A stretch of DNA of 34,602 bases from Alphaproteobacteria bacterium (lineage in GTDB: Bacteria > Pseudomonadota > Alphaproteobacteria > Rhodobacterales > Rhodobacteraceae): contig JAUIHM010000030.1 of the NCBI GenBank assembly GCA_030432315.1, forward strand, positions 1 through 34,602. Direction: 5' to 3'. How positions within the stretch are numbered: position 1 is the first letter of the stretch; each line of letters begins with the position of its first letter. Below are positions 1 to 8,595 of the stretch, piece after piece. Under the pieces are notes generated by a model that searched no databases, was not told the DNA's origin, and saw only the letters and a program-made list of their open reading frames with translations. The translations under genes and the position numbers were made by a program.

Positions 1-1
1 C

Positions 2-379
2 GGCGTCGCCCGCGACGACGGATTCGAGGTGATGCAGGACTTCCTGAGCCGCTTCCCCGACATCGACGCGGTCTGGGCCCAGGACGATGACATCGCCATC
101 GGCGTTGTCGCCGCTCTCAAACAGGCCGGACGGGACGGCGACGGCATGTTTGTCGTCGGCGGCGCAGGCATGAAGGAAATGATCAAGGGTATCATCGACG
201 GCGATCAGCTGGTGCCGATCGACGTGCTCTATCCGCCGGCAATGCTTGCCACCGCGATGGACGTGACCGTCAACAAGTTCAAATCGAACGGTCCGGTTGA
301 AGGCCGCTACATCCTCGGCGCAACACTCGTCACTAGCGAAAACGCGGAAAACTTCTACTTCCCCGATTCTCCGTTCTGA
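2..379 (+). CDS. Sugar ABC transporter substrate-binding protein, C-terminal part (partial)
   Basis: The window opens inside this gene; the frame is open from base 2 and ends with TGA at 377-379. The visible 125 residues match the second lobe of RbsB-type (type I) periplasmic sugar-binding proteins: the segment reading AVWAQDDDIAIGVVAALKQAG is the usual ligand-contacting 'D-D/N-x-A-xG' stretch, followed by VVGGAG and a C-terminal hinge region (VPIDVLYPP). Such proteins bind a monosaccharide in the periplasm and deliver it to an ABC permease. The rest of its operon must lie to the left. It is convergent with the next gene and separated from it by a strong hairpin, so it is not part of the agp-type locus. 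The sugar cannot be read from this fragment. Confidence 0.85.
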   Translation, partial: GVARDDGFEVMQDFLSRFPDIDAVWAQDDDIAIGVVAALKQAGRDGDGMFVVGGAGMKEMIKGIIDGDQLVPIDVLYPPAMLATAMDVTVNKFKSNGPVEGRYILGATLVTSENAENFYFPDSPF

Positions 380-400
380 GGACGGACCCTCGAAAAGAAA

Positions 401-428
401 TGGGGGCCGTATTGCGGCCCCCATTTTT
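401..428. terminator. Bidirectional intrinsic terminator
   Basis: A perfect 9-bp stem (401-409 with 415-423, TGGGGGCCG/CGGCCCCCA) has a 5-nt loop and is followed by TTTTT at 424-428. On the other strand the stem is followed by a T-rich run (complement of GAAAAGAAA at 392-400). It lies between two convergent genes, so it can end transcription from both sides. Confidence 0.9.
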
Positions 429-451
429 ATTCCTTCACCAACATGCCGGTC

Positions 452-2467
452 TTACCTGTCATCGCGTTCCAGGTTGAGCCAGGCCAGTTCAGCCTCCGTG
501 AGGCTCAGGTCAACGCCTGGCAGGGTCGAAACAATTTCCCCCGGGCTGCGCGGGCCGATCAGCGCAAATGACGGAAAACTCTGCCCGATGACCCAGGCGG
601 TGGCGACATTGTGAGCCGATACGCCCCTTTCCTCCGCCAAAGTTTCCGCGCGCCTGCGCCGTTCCCGGTTGCCGTCTGACCCGAAACACTCTTCCGGCCC
701 GATGTTCTTCGGCAACCGGTTGCGCAGTTCTTCCGGAAGGAAGAACCCTCTTGCCTGGGAAGACCAGGAAAGGTGAACGGTATTCTCGGTTCGCAGAAAA
801 TCCAGGGTTTCCGGGTTGTTCGAAGTAACGCATCCGGCCCAGACCGGCTTTTCCATGACGGCAAGCGAAAGGTTGTTGTTGAGGATCCGCATCCGCTGCT
901 GTCCGGTTTTGGCGGCATGGGCATTTGCCTCCCGGAACCGGCCCACGGACCAGTTTGACCCGCCAAAAATTCCGATCCTGCCCTTGTCGTGCAGGCGGTT
1001 CAGGGCATCCACAAATTCATCGACCGGAACGGCGGGATTGTCCCGATGCATGATGTAGATTGGAACGGAGTTGAGCCCAAGCCGGTTGAGTGAAATCTCA
1101 AGCTGCGTTTCAATGGCTCTCGGCGTGCAGTATGGCGAATGTGCACCCTTCGCGATGACGACGATCTCGTCCGCGACACCGCGTGCGCCAATCCATTCCC
1201 CGAGCGCTGCTTCGTGGGTGCCGCCGCCATAAACGAATCCGGTGTCGAACGCATTGCCGCCCGCGTCGAGCCAGGCGTCCCAGACAATGGCGCCTTCCGC
1301 CGAACTGTTGCGGTTGTCACAGCCCATGATCAGCGCGGAAACCGGTCGCGAAACGCCCTCTATTTTCCGAAGCGGCAGGGACGGCGCACCGGCGGGGATC
1401 AGCGACGTGAGACGCCTGAGGCCGGCATCTGCGTGCTCTCCGACGGTACGGTAGCCGAGTTCGCGCCTCCATGCATCCAGAACGGTATTGTTTCCGATAC
1501 TGTCCGCATGGGACATGCCGGGAAAGACCGCCTGTTTCAGGCCGTCGGCGATCGCGTTGCTGGCCATTTCCGCCTGAAAGGCAAAAAGGTGTTTTGGTGA
1601 TCGGATGTTTTCCGTGCGCGTGGTGCCCTCGACCGTAATCTGCAGGGTACAGTCGGACGGACCGCCGTTCCGACCGGGGGCCCAGGGATCATCCATGTGG
1701 ATGCTTCCCCTGGTTCCGGTAATCGTCGCGGTGTTGTCGAGGACCTGGGTGATGGCGGTCGCAATTTCCGCGGTGAAACCACCTGGGAACTTGAGCAGGG
1801 CGTAGGCAACTTCATCCACCCCGGAGTCGCCAAGCACGCCGGTGCCCTTGATCTCGATCGGTTCGTCGACAGGTTTGCCGACTGCGGCACCCGCAATCAG
1901 ACGCGCAAGCGCGGCCGGGTATCCACCGACATCAAAAATCGCTCCACCGGCCAGATCCCGGTTGAACAGACGCGACGCAGGATTGAACTTCGCGGCAAAC
2001 CCGAACTGGGTTCTGATATGGTGTACCTGACCGATTTCACCGGACCCGACAATGTCGAGAATCCGCTGGATCTGTGGATGAAGCCTGCATTTGTAGGCTT
2101 CCATGAAGAAAACATTTTCCTGTGCCGCAACCTCGGTCATCGCCGTAACCTCGGCGGCACTCAGACCTGCAGGTTTTTCGCACATCACCGCCTTGCCCGC
2201 GCGCATGGCCATGATTGCATGCTCTGCATGCCACGGATGCGGCGTGCTGACATATACAGCGTCGACATCCGGATCGGCGCACAGAGCGGCGTAGTCATCG
2301 TACCGCTTGGCAGGTTCGATCCCGTATCTGTCACCGAATGTGTCGCGCCGATCGGCGCTGCGACTGGCGATCGCGATCAGTTTGCCGGATTCGGTTTCTG
2401 CCATGCCGTCCGCAAAATTGTGCGCAATCGTTCCTGGGCCAATGATACCCCATTTTGTCCTGGTCAT
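452..2467 (-). CDS. Gfo/Idh/MocA oxidoreductase fused to an aldo/keto reductase
   Basis: This 671-residue protein joins two NAD(P)-dependent oxidoreductases. Residues 1-340 are a Gfo/Idh/MocA dehydrogenase: a GxGxxA-like dinucleotide motif near residue 9, the EKP motif at 97-99, and the FDVGGYP stretch near 178. Residues about 365-671 are an aldo/keto reductase barrel with a complete catalytic tetrad (D408, Y413, K440, H474). The start is ATG 2467, preceded by GGAAAGGG; the frame stays open 52 codons upstream, but that part resembles no protein and overlaps the ATPase gene. It follows the ABC ATPase gene by 26 nt and is the last gene of the leftward operon, so it probably acts on the imported sugar or its keto or aldose product. 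The substrate is unknown. Both active sites look intact, so the fusion seems functional. Confidence 0.85.
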   Translation of the reverse strand: MTRTKWGIIGPGTIAHNFADGMAETESGKLIAIASRSADRRDTFGDRYGIEPAKRYDDYAALCADPDVDAVYVSTPHPWHAEHAIMAMRAGKAVMCEKPAGLSAAEVTAMTEVAAQENVFFMEAYKCRLHPQIQRILDIVGSGEIGQVHHIRTQFGFAAKFNPASRLFNRDLAGGAIFDVGGYPAALARLIAGAAVGKPVDEPIEIKGTGVLGDSGVDEVAYALLKFPGGFTAEIATAITQVLDNTATITGTRGSIHMDDPWAPGRNGGPSDCTLQITVEGTTRTENIRSPKHLFAFQAEMASNAIADGLKQAVFPGMSHADSIGNNTVLDAWRRELGYRTVGEHADAGLRRLTSLIPAGAPSLPLRKIEGVSRPVSALIMGCDNRNSSAEGAIVWDAWLDAGGNAFDTGFVYGGGTHEAALGEWIGARGVADEIVVIAKGAHSPYCTPRAIETQLEISLNRLGLNSVPIYIMHRDNPAVPVDEFVDALNRLHDKGRIGIFGGSNWSVGRFREANAHAAKTGQQRMRILNNNLSLAVMEKPVWAGCVTSNNPETLDFLRTENTVHLSWSSQARGFFLPEELRNRLPKNIGPEECFGSDGNRERRRRAETLAEERGVSAHNVATAWVIGQSFPSFALIGPRSPGEIVSTLPGVDLSLTEAELAWLNLERDDR

Positions 2468-2493
2468 CCCTGACCCTTTCCAGATTATTGGTC

Positions 2494-4115
2494 TTACGCG
2501 TGAATGTTTAAGGCCGCATCCACCAGTCGTTTGGTATACGCGGTCTGCGGGTTCTCCAGAACATCGGCGGTCGGGCCGGTTTCGACAACGTTGCCGTTCT
2601 GCATGACAATCACGTTGTGACACAAGGCCTTAACGACTTTCAGATCGTGGCTGATAAACATATAGCTGAGGTCATGTTTCCGTCGCAGATCCCGCAACAG
2701 ATCAATTATCTGGGCCTGAATTGAAAGGTCAAGGGCAGACGTCGGTTCATCCAGCAGGATGAACTTCGGGCGCAGAACCATCGCCCGCGCGATGGCAATC
2801 CGCTGTCTCTGTCCGCCCGAAAATTCATGGGGAAACCGGTCCATGACATCTGCACTTCAGCAAGCGCCTCGCGGATCAGCCGGTTCCTGTCCGCATCCGA
2901 TTTTCCGATGTTGTTGACAACCAGCCCCTCACCGATGATCTGCCGAATGATCATGCGCGGATTGAGCGATGAAAACGGGTCCTGGAACACCACCTGGATG
3001 TCGGTACGCAGCGGCCGCATTTCCTTTTTCGTCAGCGGATCGATGCGGTTGCCGAGGAAAAATATCTGCCCCGCGGTCGGTTGCTGCAGGCGGATCAACG
3101 ACATGCCAAGCGTCGATTTCCCCGATCCGCTCTCCCCGACAATGCCGAGTGTTTCTCCGGCCCGCACCCGCAGCGATATGTCGTTCACCGCCACCAGATC
3201 GATATACTGCCGCTTGAAGAAACTGCCGTGGCGAAGCCTGAACACCGTGCGCATGCCGTCACCGCGCATCACTTCCGATGCCGTTTCATCAAGGGGGTCC
3301 GGCCGCCCGGACGGTTCGCTGTTGATCAGATGCCTGGTGTAGGCGTGTTGCGGATTGTCGAAGATCTCATCAGTGGATCCCCGTTCGACAATCTCACCGT
3401 ACCGCATCACGCACACGTCATCCGAGGTCTGCCGCACCACTCCAAGGTCGTGGGTGATCAGAATGATCGCCATGCCGTGTTTTGCCTGAAGCTCCTTGAG
3501 CAGTGTCAGGATCTCCGCCTGCACCGTCACGTCGAGAGCCGTGGTCGGTTCGTCGGCGATCAGCAGGTCGGGTTCATTGGCCAGCGCCATCGCAATCATT
3601 ACACGCTGCCGCTGACCGCCGGACAATTGATGCGGGTATTGTGAAAACCGCGCCTCCGGATCGGGAATGCGAACCTCGCTGAACAGCCGTATGACTTCCC
3701 TCTTTGCCGCGGCCTTGGAGACCTTGCGATGCCGCAGAATGATTTCCGCCACCTGGTCGCCGATCCGGTATATCGGATTGAGACTGGTCAAAGGCTCCTG
3801 AAAAATCATCGCGATCCGGTCGCCCCGGATCTCCTGCATCTCCTCCTCGGACAGTTCCATCAGGTTTTGCCCGCGAAAACGCACGACTGTCTGTTTTCCC
3901 ACCGTCGCGTTCTCCGCAAGCATCCGCATGATGCAGCGGGCGGTAACGGACTTGCCCGACCCGCTCTCCCCGACAAGCGCCAGTGTCCTGCCTTTCTCTA
4001 CGGAAAAGCTGTTGTTGCGCACGGCGTTGAGACTGCCGCTGATCGTGCGGAAATCCACGACCGCATTCTGCACGTCCAGCAGCGGCCCGTTGTAGACTTT
4101 TTTCAGGTCAGGCAT
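2494..4115 (-). pseudogene. Dipeptide/oligosaccharide-type ABC transporter double ATPase (AgpD-like), frameshifted
   Basis: The gene encodes two fused nucleotide-binding domains of the Dpp/Opp class, about 540 residues if intact. Domain 1 is complete: Walker A GESGSGKS near residue 49, signature LSGGQRQR, Walker B LLIADEPTTALD. Domain 2 starts normally (Walker A GESGSGKSTLG), but the frame breaks at about 2843-2853, between ALAEVQM and [15 protein letters not shown]. The signature and Walker B ([11 protein letters not shown]) of domain 2 lie in another frame down to TAA 2494. Compared with the usual spacing in this family about 10 nt seem to be missing. The chosen start is ATG 4115, which overlaps the permease stop by 8 nt (ATGCCTGA); a more upstream in-frame start at 4154 would lie inside the permease gene. 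Either the importer is dead, or this is an assembly error or strain-specific mutation. Confidence 0.8.
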
Positions 4116-5250
4116 TTGAGTAGGGGTCCATTGCATCGCGCAGCCCGTCGCCAAAGGCGTTGAAGGCCAGTACTGATAGAATGATCATGCCGACCGGCGC
4201 CATCATCCATGGTGCGGCGGAAAATGACTGAAAATCGCGGACCTGGTTCAGCATCAGCCCCCAACTGACCATCGGTGCCTGAACGCCGATCCCAAGGAAG
4301 GAAAGGAAGCTTTCCAGCAGAATGACCTCCGGCAACTGGTAGGTCGCCCAGACGATCATGTGCGACGAGGTGTTGGGGATGATGTGCCGGAACAGGATGC
4401 GCGAATTCGGCGCACCAACTGCTTCCGCCGCCCGCACGTAGTCGAGCCGCCGCATGGAGATCACCTTGCCACGCAGTTCGCGCGACAGGTCGGCCCATCG
4501 CAACAGGACAAGCACCGAGGCGAACATGATGAACACCGCCAGCGGATCCGCCCGTCGAGGCAGCACCGCCATTAGCGCCAGGTAGAGCGGCAGATCCGGG
4601 AAAGCCTTGAAAAACTCGACCACCCTCTGCATCACCAGGTCATAGAGCCCGCCGAGAAAACCGGTGGTCACGCCAACCACCGTGCCGATGATCAGCGCGG
4701 CGAACATCACCGTCACCCCCATCAGCAGTGAGATCCGTGTGCCCCAGATCATGCGCGAAAACACGTCCCGGCCCAGGTTGTCGGTCCCGAGCAGATAGAT
4801 CCGTGATCCGTCATCAGTGCCGAAAAGGTGCCGGTCGAAAGTCATTCCGAGAAACGTCCATTCGTCTCCCCTGACGAAGTATTTGATCTCCGTGACCTTT
4901 TCCGGATCCCTGACGAACCTGATCTCAAAGGTCGTCATGTCCATCTCTTCGGAGAACCCGTAGACGAACGGCCGCTGAAATCCTTTCTCACTGCTGTAGA
5001 TCTTTATCCACTGCGGTGGAGTGTAGAGCATCGAGCGGTCCGAGGTTTGCGGCACGTACGGGGCGACAAATCCGGAAAAGACCGCGACAAAGACGATCAG
5101 GATGCAGGAGTACAGCCCCAGCATGCCGTACAGGTTGCGGCGAAACCGCCGCCGAACCAGTTGCCAGTAGGAAAGCGAAACCCCCGACTTCGCCTCGGCA
5201 TTCATCAGCGTTCCGTCGGGAACATCCGGCAGGGCCTGCAGATCGCTCAT
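4108..5250 (-). CDS. ABC transporter permease, DppC/OppC type (AgpC-like)
   Basis: This is an inner-membrane permease of 380 residues. One membrane segment near residues 40-68 is followed by a long periplasmic insertion (about 70-165), as in the longer OppC/YejE-like proteins, and then by five further membrane segments. The coupling loop that docks on the ATPase is visible as LDYVRAAEAVGAPNSRILFRHIIPN (EAA motif). The start ATG at 5250 overlaps the stop of the other permease gene by one base (TGATG), and the stop overlaps the ATPase start, so the genes are translationally coupled. Together with the partner permease and the family-5 binding protein it would import an oligosaccharide or peptide. 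The neighbouring MelR-like regulator and GH4 enzymes argue for alpha-galactosides. Confidence 0.9.
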   Translation of the reverse strand: MSDLQALPDVPDGTLMNAEAKSGVSLSYWQLVRRRFRRNLYGMLGLYSCILIVFVAVFSGFVAPYVPQTSDRSMLYTPPQWIKIYSSEKGFQRPFVYGFSEEMDMTTFEIRFVRDPEKVTEIKYFVRGDEWTFLGMTFDRHLFGTDDGSRIYLLGTDNLGRDVFSRMIWGTRISLLMGVTVMFAALIIGTVVGVTTGFLGGLYDLVMQRVVEFFKAFPDLPLYLALMAVLPRRADPLAVFIMFASVLVLLRWADLSRELRGKVISMRRLDYVRAAEAVGAPNSRILFRHIIPNTSSHMIVWATYQLPEVILLESFLSFLGIGVQAPMVSWGLMLNQVRDFQSFSAAPWMMAPVGMIILSVLAFNAFGDGLRDAMDPYSNA

Positions 5251-6275
5251 CAGTTGTCTCCTCCGATGGTAGCCTGCCGCACACGCGGATCGAGCAGTGC
5301 CAGCGCCAAATCGGCGATCATGTTGCCGATGACGATGATTACGGCGATCATCATGAATATGGCAGAGATCACCAGCATGTCGCGCTGGGCGATGGAGGTC
5401 AGGATCAGCGGACCAATGGTCGGCAGTCCAAGCACGATGGCAATCTCAAGTTCGCCCTTGATCATGTAGTCGAACCGCGCACCCATGTTCATCACCACCG
5501 GGTGCAGCGCGTTCGGGATGGCGTGCACGAACATCACCCGCTTGCGCGACAGGCCCTTGGCGCGTGCCGTTTCGATATACTGGGTGTTCATCACGTCGAG
5601 CAGGTTGCCGCGCATCATTCGCAGGGTATAGGCCTGCCCGGCCCAGATGGAGATGAACAGCACCGGCCAGACGTGTTTGAAAAGGTCCCAGAGTTTGCCG
5701 AACGACCAGTGGTCCTGCAGAATGTACTCAGCCGAGTTCAGCGCCCCGATGTACTGGGAGTGCCAGACGAAAGCGAGGAAATAGAGAATGACGATCGACA
5801 TGACGAACTTCGGGATCACAATGCCCATGAAGGCGAAGACCGTCGCCAGCGTATCGCCAAGCTTGTACTGGTTCATCGCCGCATAGATGCCAAGCAGCGC
5901 GCCGATGATCTGACCGACGATCAGGGTGACGAGGGCGATTCCGAGAGAGCGCGGCAGGCGGACGTTGATCACCTCCAGCACCGGCTGATTGTAGAAGTAT
6001 GAGAAGCCGAAATCGCCGCGCAGGACGATGTTGCTAATCCAGATCCAGTATTGAACCCAAACCGGTTTGTCGAGGCCGAGATCGGCGCGGATCGCAGCGG
6101 CCTGAGGCGCCAGTTCCGCCCTGGACTGGCCGGTCATGGCCATGGTCTGCTGGATCCACCCGTCGACATAATCCCCTGGGACCGCGACGATCAGTGCGAA
6201 CGAGACGATGGAAATGCCGATCAGCAGCGGGATTGTCGCCAGTATGCGCTGGACCACAAAGGTCAGAAGGCCCAT
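5250..6275 (-). CDS. ABC transporter permease, DppB/OppB type (AgpB-like)
   Basis: This 341-residue inner-membrane protein has the standard OppB/DppB architecture: an N-terminal membrane helix (LLTFVVQRILATIPLLIGISIVSF), a periplasmic segment, and five membrane helices. The EAA-type cytoplasmic loop reads YIETARAKGLSRKRVMFVHAIPN. It ends in the TGATG overlap with the second permease gene. It starts 95 nt downstream of the binding-protein gene, and a hairpin in that gap probably lowers its expression relative to the binding protein. In Sinorhizobium meliloti the agp system for melibiose and raffinose uses this Opp-like permease class, which is the best functional guess here. Confidence 0.9.
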   Translation of the reverse strand: MGLLTFVVQRILATIPLLIGISIVSFALIVAVPGDYVDGWIQQTMAMTGQSRAELAPQAAAIRADLGLDKPVWVQYWIWISNIVLRGDFGFSYFYNQPVLEVINVRLPRSLGIALVTLIVGQIIGALLGIYAAMNQYKLGDTLATVFAFMGIVIPKFVMSIVILYFLAFVWHSQYIGALNSAEYILQDHWSFGKLWDLFKHVWPVLFISIWAGQAYTLRMMRGNLLDVMNTQYIETARAKGLSRKRVMFVHAIPNALHPVVMNMGARFDYMIKGELEIAIVLGLPTIGPLILTSIAQRDMLVISAIFMMIAVIIVIGNMIADLALALLDPRVRQATIGGDN

Positions 6276-6331
6276 GCGTGACCCCTTTTTGCTACGGAAC
6301 GGTTCATTTCAGTGCTTTGGGTCCCTGGCAT

Positions 6332-6359
6332 CCGGAGGGCGGTGCGAACCGCCCTCCGG
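6332..6359 (-). terminator. Intercistronic hairpin between binding-protein and permease genes
   Basis: A perfect 12-bp GC-rich stem (CCGGAGGGCGGT/ACCGCCCTCCGG) with a 4-nt loop lies directly downstream of the binding-protein stop codon. No T-run follows on the minus strand, so it is more likely an mRNA-stabilising or partially terminating element than a full terminator. Such hairpins commonly raise binding-protein levels over permease levels. Confidence 0.7.
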
Positions 6360-6370
6360 CCGGTGATCGG

Positions 6371-8395
6371 TCAGTATTCCGCGATCGTACCAGGCAGCAG
6401 CTCTTCGATCTGCTCATCGGCCGGTGTCCAAAGCCGTTCGCGGACCACCGCATCTTCCGCCCATTCGAACATGAAGACCGGAGTACCGGGATGGGCGTTC
6501 TTGATCCGCTTGTTGATCAGCAGCGCCGCCGGAACCTGGATCAGCCCGATGGTGTAGGCGTTTTCCGTCCACGCATGCTGGATGATCTTGGCGGCATCGG
6601 CTGCCTCGACCGGATCCCAGGTGGTGTTGATGACATTCCACGCATCGACCATTTCGGTCTCGAACGGAAACAGTTCGCGGTTGCCTTCGTCATCCGCTTG
6701 GTGGAAGTCGGGACACTGGGTGTCGAGCGGGATCTGCAAGCAGGGTTCGCGCTGAGGTGTCACCCACTGCTGGCGCCGCAGCAGCGAATTGTAGGTGCCA
6801 CCCCGTGCAACGGTTCCGAGATCGTCAACCACCTTGGGCAGAACCCGGATGCCGACCTCGGCGAGCATCGAGGTGACCGCATCGATCTGTTTGCGGTCCT
6901 CGGTGCGGTTGGCCTGGTAGAGCATGTCAATCTCGACATCGGGCCCGCCGTCGGCGAAGTTCCGTGTCCCGTTGCCGTCAGTATCCTCCAGCCCGAGTGC
7001 GTCGAGCATTTCGGCGGCCTTGGCCGCATCGTACGGGTAGTAGACCGTGCTGGCCGCATCGTAATAGGGCGAGCCGGACGAGAACCCGCCGGGGAACGGA
7101 TAGCTGAACGGACCGCGGGCCACCGACTGGCCGATCGCATCGCGGTCAAGCGCGTGATTGAGCGCGATACGGAAATCGAGATTGCGGAAGAGCTGACGCA
7201 GGTTCGCGTCGATCTCGTCCTCCACGCCCTTCGTCTCCGACAGATTCAATTCGACCCGCCACGACAGCACGCGCGGTCCGAACTGCGCCTTGATCGGCGC
7301 GTCAGGCGACTGCGACTGCTTCAGGGCCTCGACATAATTGCCGGGGTTTTCCATATTGGAGAAATCGCCGGTGCCGGCAACCGCCTGGGTGGTCCGGTCG
7401 TCCCAGGTGGTCAGCTTGAAGTGCATCTCGTTGATATACGGAAGCTGCTGCCCTTCCTCGTCGAACTTCCAGTAATAGGGATTGCGCCGCATGATGACGA
7501 TTTCGTCGGTCTTGTGGATCACCGGCACCCATCCCCCGAGCGTTGCAATCGGCAACTGGTCGGCAGGCAGCGCCTTGCGGTAGGATTCGTACGTGGCCTC
7601 CGAATTGTACTTCGGATGTTTGTCCTTCAGAATATGGCTCGGTCCGGGGCAGCCGTTGATGTAGGCGAGGTTGCCGACGCGCGACGGGCCCTGCGGCGAG
7701 GTAAAATTGAACCGGAAGGTATAGGGATCGATCACCGTCATGGTCGTGCCGGTGCCCAGCCCGTCCGGCGCCATCCGCGAGGCGACGTTCACATCCTGAA
7801 CGTTGTCGTCCCACCAGAATGCAATGTCCTCGGTGTCGAACGGATCGCCGTCCGACCAGCGGATGCCCTCGACGAGGTGAAAGGTGAGTTCCGTCCGCTC
7901 GTCGTTCCATTCCCACGACTTCGCGAGGTTCGGCAGCGGACCGGACTGGTCTTCCGCCTTGACCTGCCACAGCGGGCCGTTGCGCACCAGGCATTCCTGC
8001 AGCGCCATGTTGATGCCGCCCCAGCCCTGATGCTGGCCGGCGAGCCAGTTGAAGCCTTCCGGCCGGCCGCCGATGACGTGCCGGAACAGGCCGCCATATT
8101 CGCCGATTCCATCCGACATCGCGTCCGTATAGAACACCAGCGGCTCAGCCGGAACACGCTCCTCGAGCGGCGGCAGCTTGCCCGCGGCGACCAGCTCATC
8201 AAGGAACGGCGCCTGCGACATCGAGTCGAGCGCGTGATACGACCAGAGCGCATCGCGTCCCAGCAGATCGTACTCCAGGTTCGAAAGACTTTCCTCCGGC
8301 GGCATCGAATCTGCCTGCACGGCCACGCCGGCCAGGGCGGCGAAACTGGCGCCTGCCAGCAGCACGGTCGTCAACCGTCTTTTCAGACTGGACAT
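6371..8395 (-). CDS. agpA: Family-5 extracellular solute-binding protein, AgpA-like (alpha-galactoside uptake)
   Basis: This 674-residue periplasmic protein has a clear signal peptide (residues 1-28, cleavage after AVQA). The mature part belongs to the DppA/OppA-like SBP family 5: PNLAKSWEWNDERTELTFHLVEGIRWSDGDPFDTEDIAFWWDD is the classic family-5 motif. The length, well above the roughly 530 residues of peptide-binding proteins, and the N-terminal stretch LLGRDALWSYHALDS with FRHVIGGRPEGFNW resemble AgpA of S. meliloti, the melibiose/raffinose-binding protein. It is the first gene of the leftward operon (binding protein, two permeases, ATPase, oxidoreductase fusion). A GGGAGGA ribosome site precedes ATG 8395. 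It is divergent from an AraC regulator, with a 200-bp control region between them. The name rests on remembered similarity and context, so the exact sugar is uncertain. Confidence 0.85.
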   Translation of the reverse strand: MSSLKRRLTTVLLAGASFAALAGVAVQADSMPPEESLSNLEYDLLGRDALWSYHALDSMSQAPFLDELVAAGKLPPLEERVPAEPLVFYTDAMSDGIGEYGGLFRHVIGGRPEGFNWLAGQHQGWGGINMALQECLVRNGPLWQVKAEDQSGPLPNLAKSWEWNDERTELTFHLVEGIRWSDGDPFDTEDIAFWWDDNVQDVNVASRMAPDGLGTGTTMTVIDPYTFRFNFTSPQGPSRVGNLAYINGCPGPSHILKDKHPKYNSEATYESYRKALPADQLPIATLGGWVPVIHKTDEIVIMRRNPYYWKFDEEGQQLPYINEMHFKLTTWDDRTTQAVAGTGDFSNMENPGNYVEALKQSQSPDAPIKAQFGPRVLSWRVELNLSETKGVEDEIDANLRQLFRNLDFRIALNHALDRDAIGQSVARGPFSYPFPGGFSSGSPYYDAASTVYYPYDAAKAAEMLDALGLEDTDGNGTRNFADGGPDVEIDMLYQANRTEDRKQIDAVTSMLAEVGIRVLPKVVDDLGTVARGGTYNSLLRRQQWVTPQREPCLQIPLDTQCPDFHQADDEGNRELFPFETEMVDAWNVINTTWDPVEAADAAKIIQHAWTENAYTIGLIQVPAALLINKRIKNAHPGTPVFMFEWAEDAVVRERLWTPADEQIEELLPGTIAEY

Positions 8396-8452
8396 TGTGT
8401 TCCTCCCAAACGTTTTTGTTTTACGCCTGAAAGTAAATGGTCAGCGCCCCTT

Positions 8453-8489
8453 CATTGTCCTCCGGGAATCTTCCATTGAATTCCGGGAA
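8453..8489. promoter_or_regulatory. Direct repeats, probable AraC/AgpT operator
   Basis: Two copies of a 16-bp element, CATTGnnnTCCGGGAA, start at 8453 and 8474. They are in the same orientation and exactly 21 bp apart, i.e. two helical turns. Thirteen of the 16 positions are defined and all match. AraC-family activators bind such directly repeated half-sites on one helix face. The site lies 58-94 bp upstream of the binding-protein start and about 107 bp upstream of the regulator start, so it can serve the leftward operon. Confidence 0.6.
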
Positions 8490-8497
8490 AGCGCTTT
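8488..8497. promoter_or_regulatory. Palindrome AAAGCGCTTT beside the direct repeats
   Basis: A perfect 10-bp palindrome with a central CG overlaps the end of the second direct repeat by two bases. Its form is that of a LacI/GalR-family operator. No LacI-family gene lies in the window, so the protein that would bind it, if any, is encoded elsewhere. Confidence 0.35.
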
Positions 8498-8595
8498 TTG
8501 GCAATTCACCGAAGTTCAACCGTCAGGCTTGCCTGGGCGGGAGAGCTGTGTCCAAATATCCGCGTCGCCGGGCCGCCGGTGACAGGGGAGAGACA

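Noticed and set aside
6194-8479. A 761-codon open frame on the plus strand opposite the solute-binding protein gene
   Set aside because: Its translation is rich in Arg, His and Pro with no motif. It is the mirror of a well-supported gene in GC-rich DNA.
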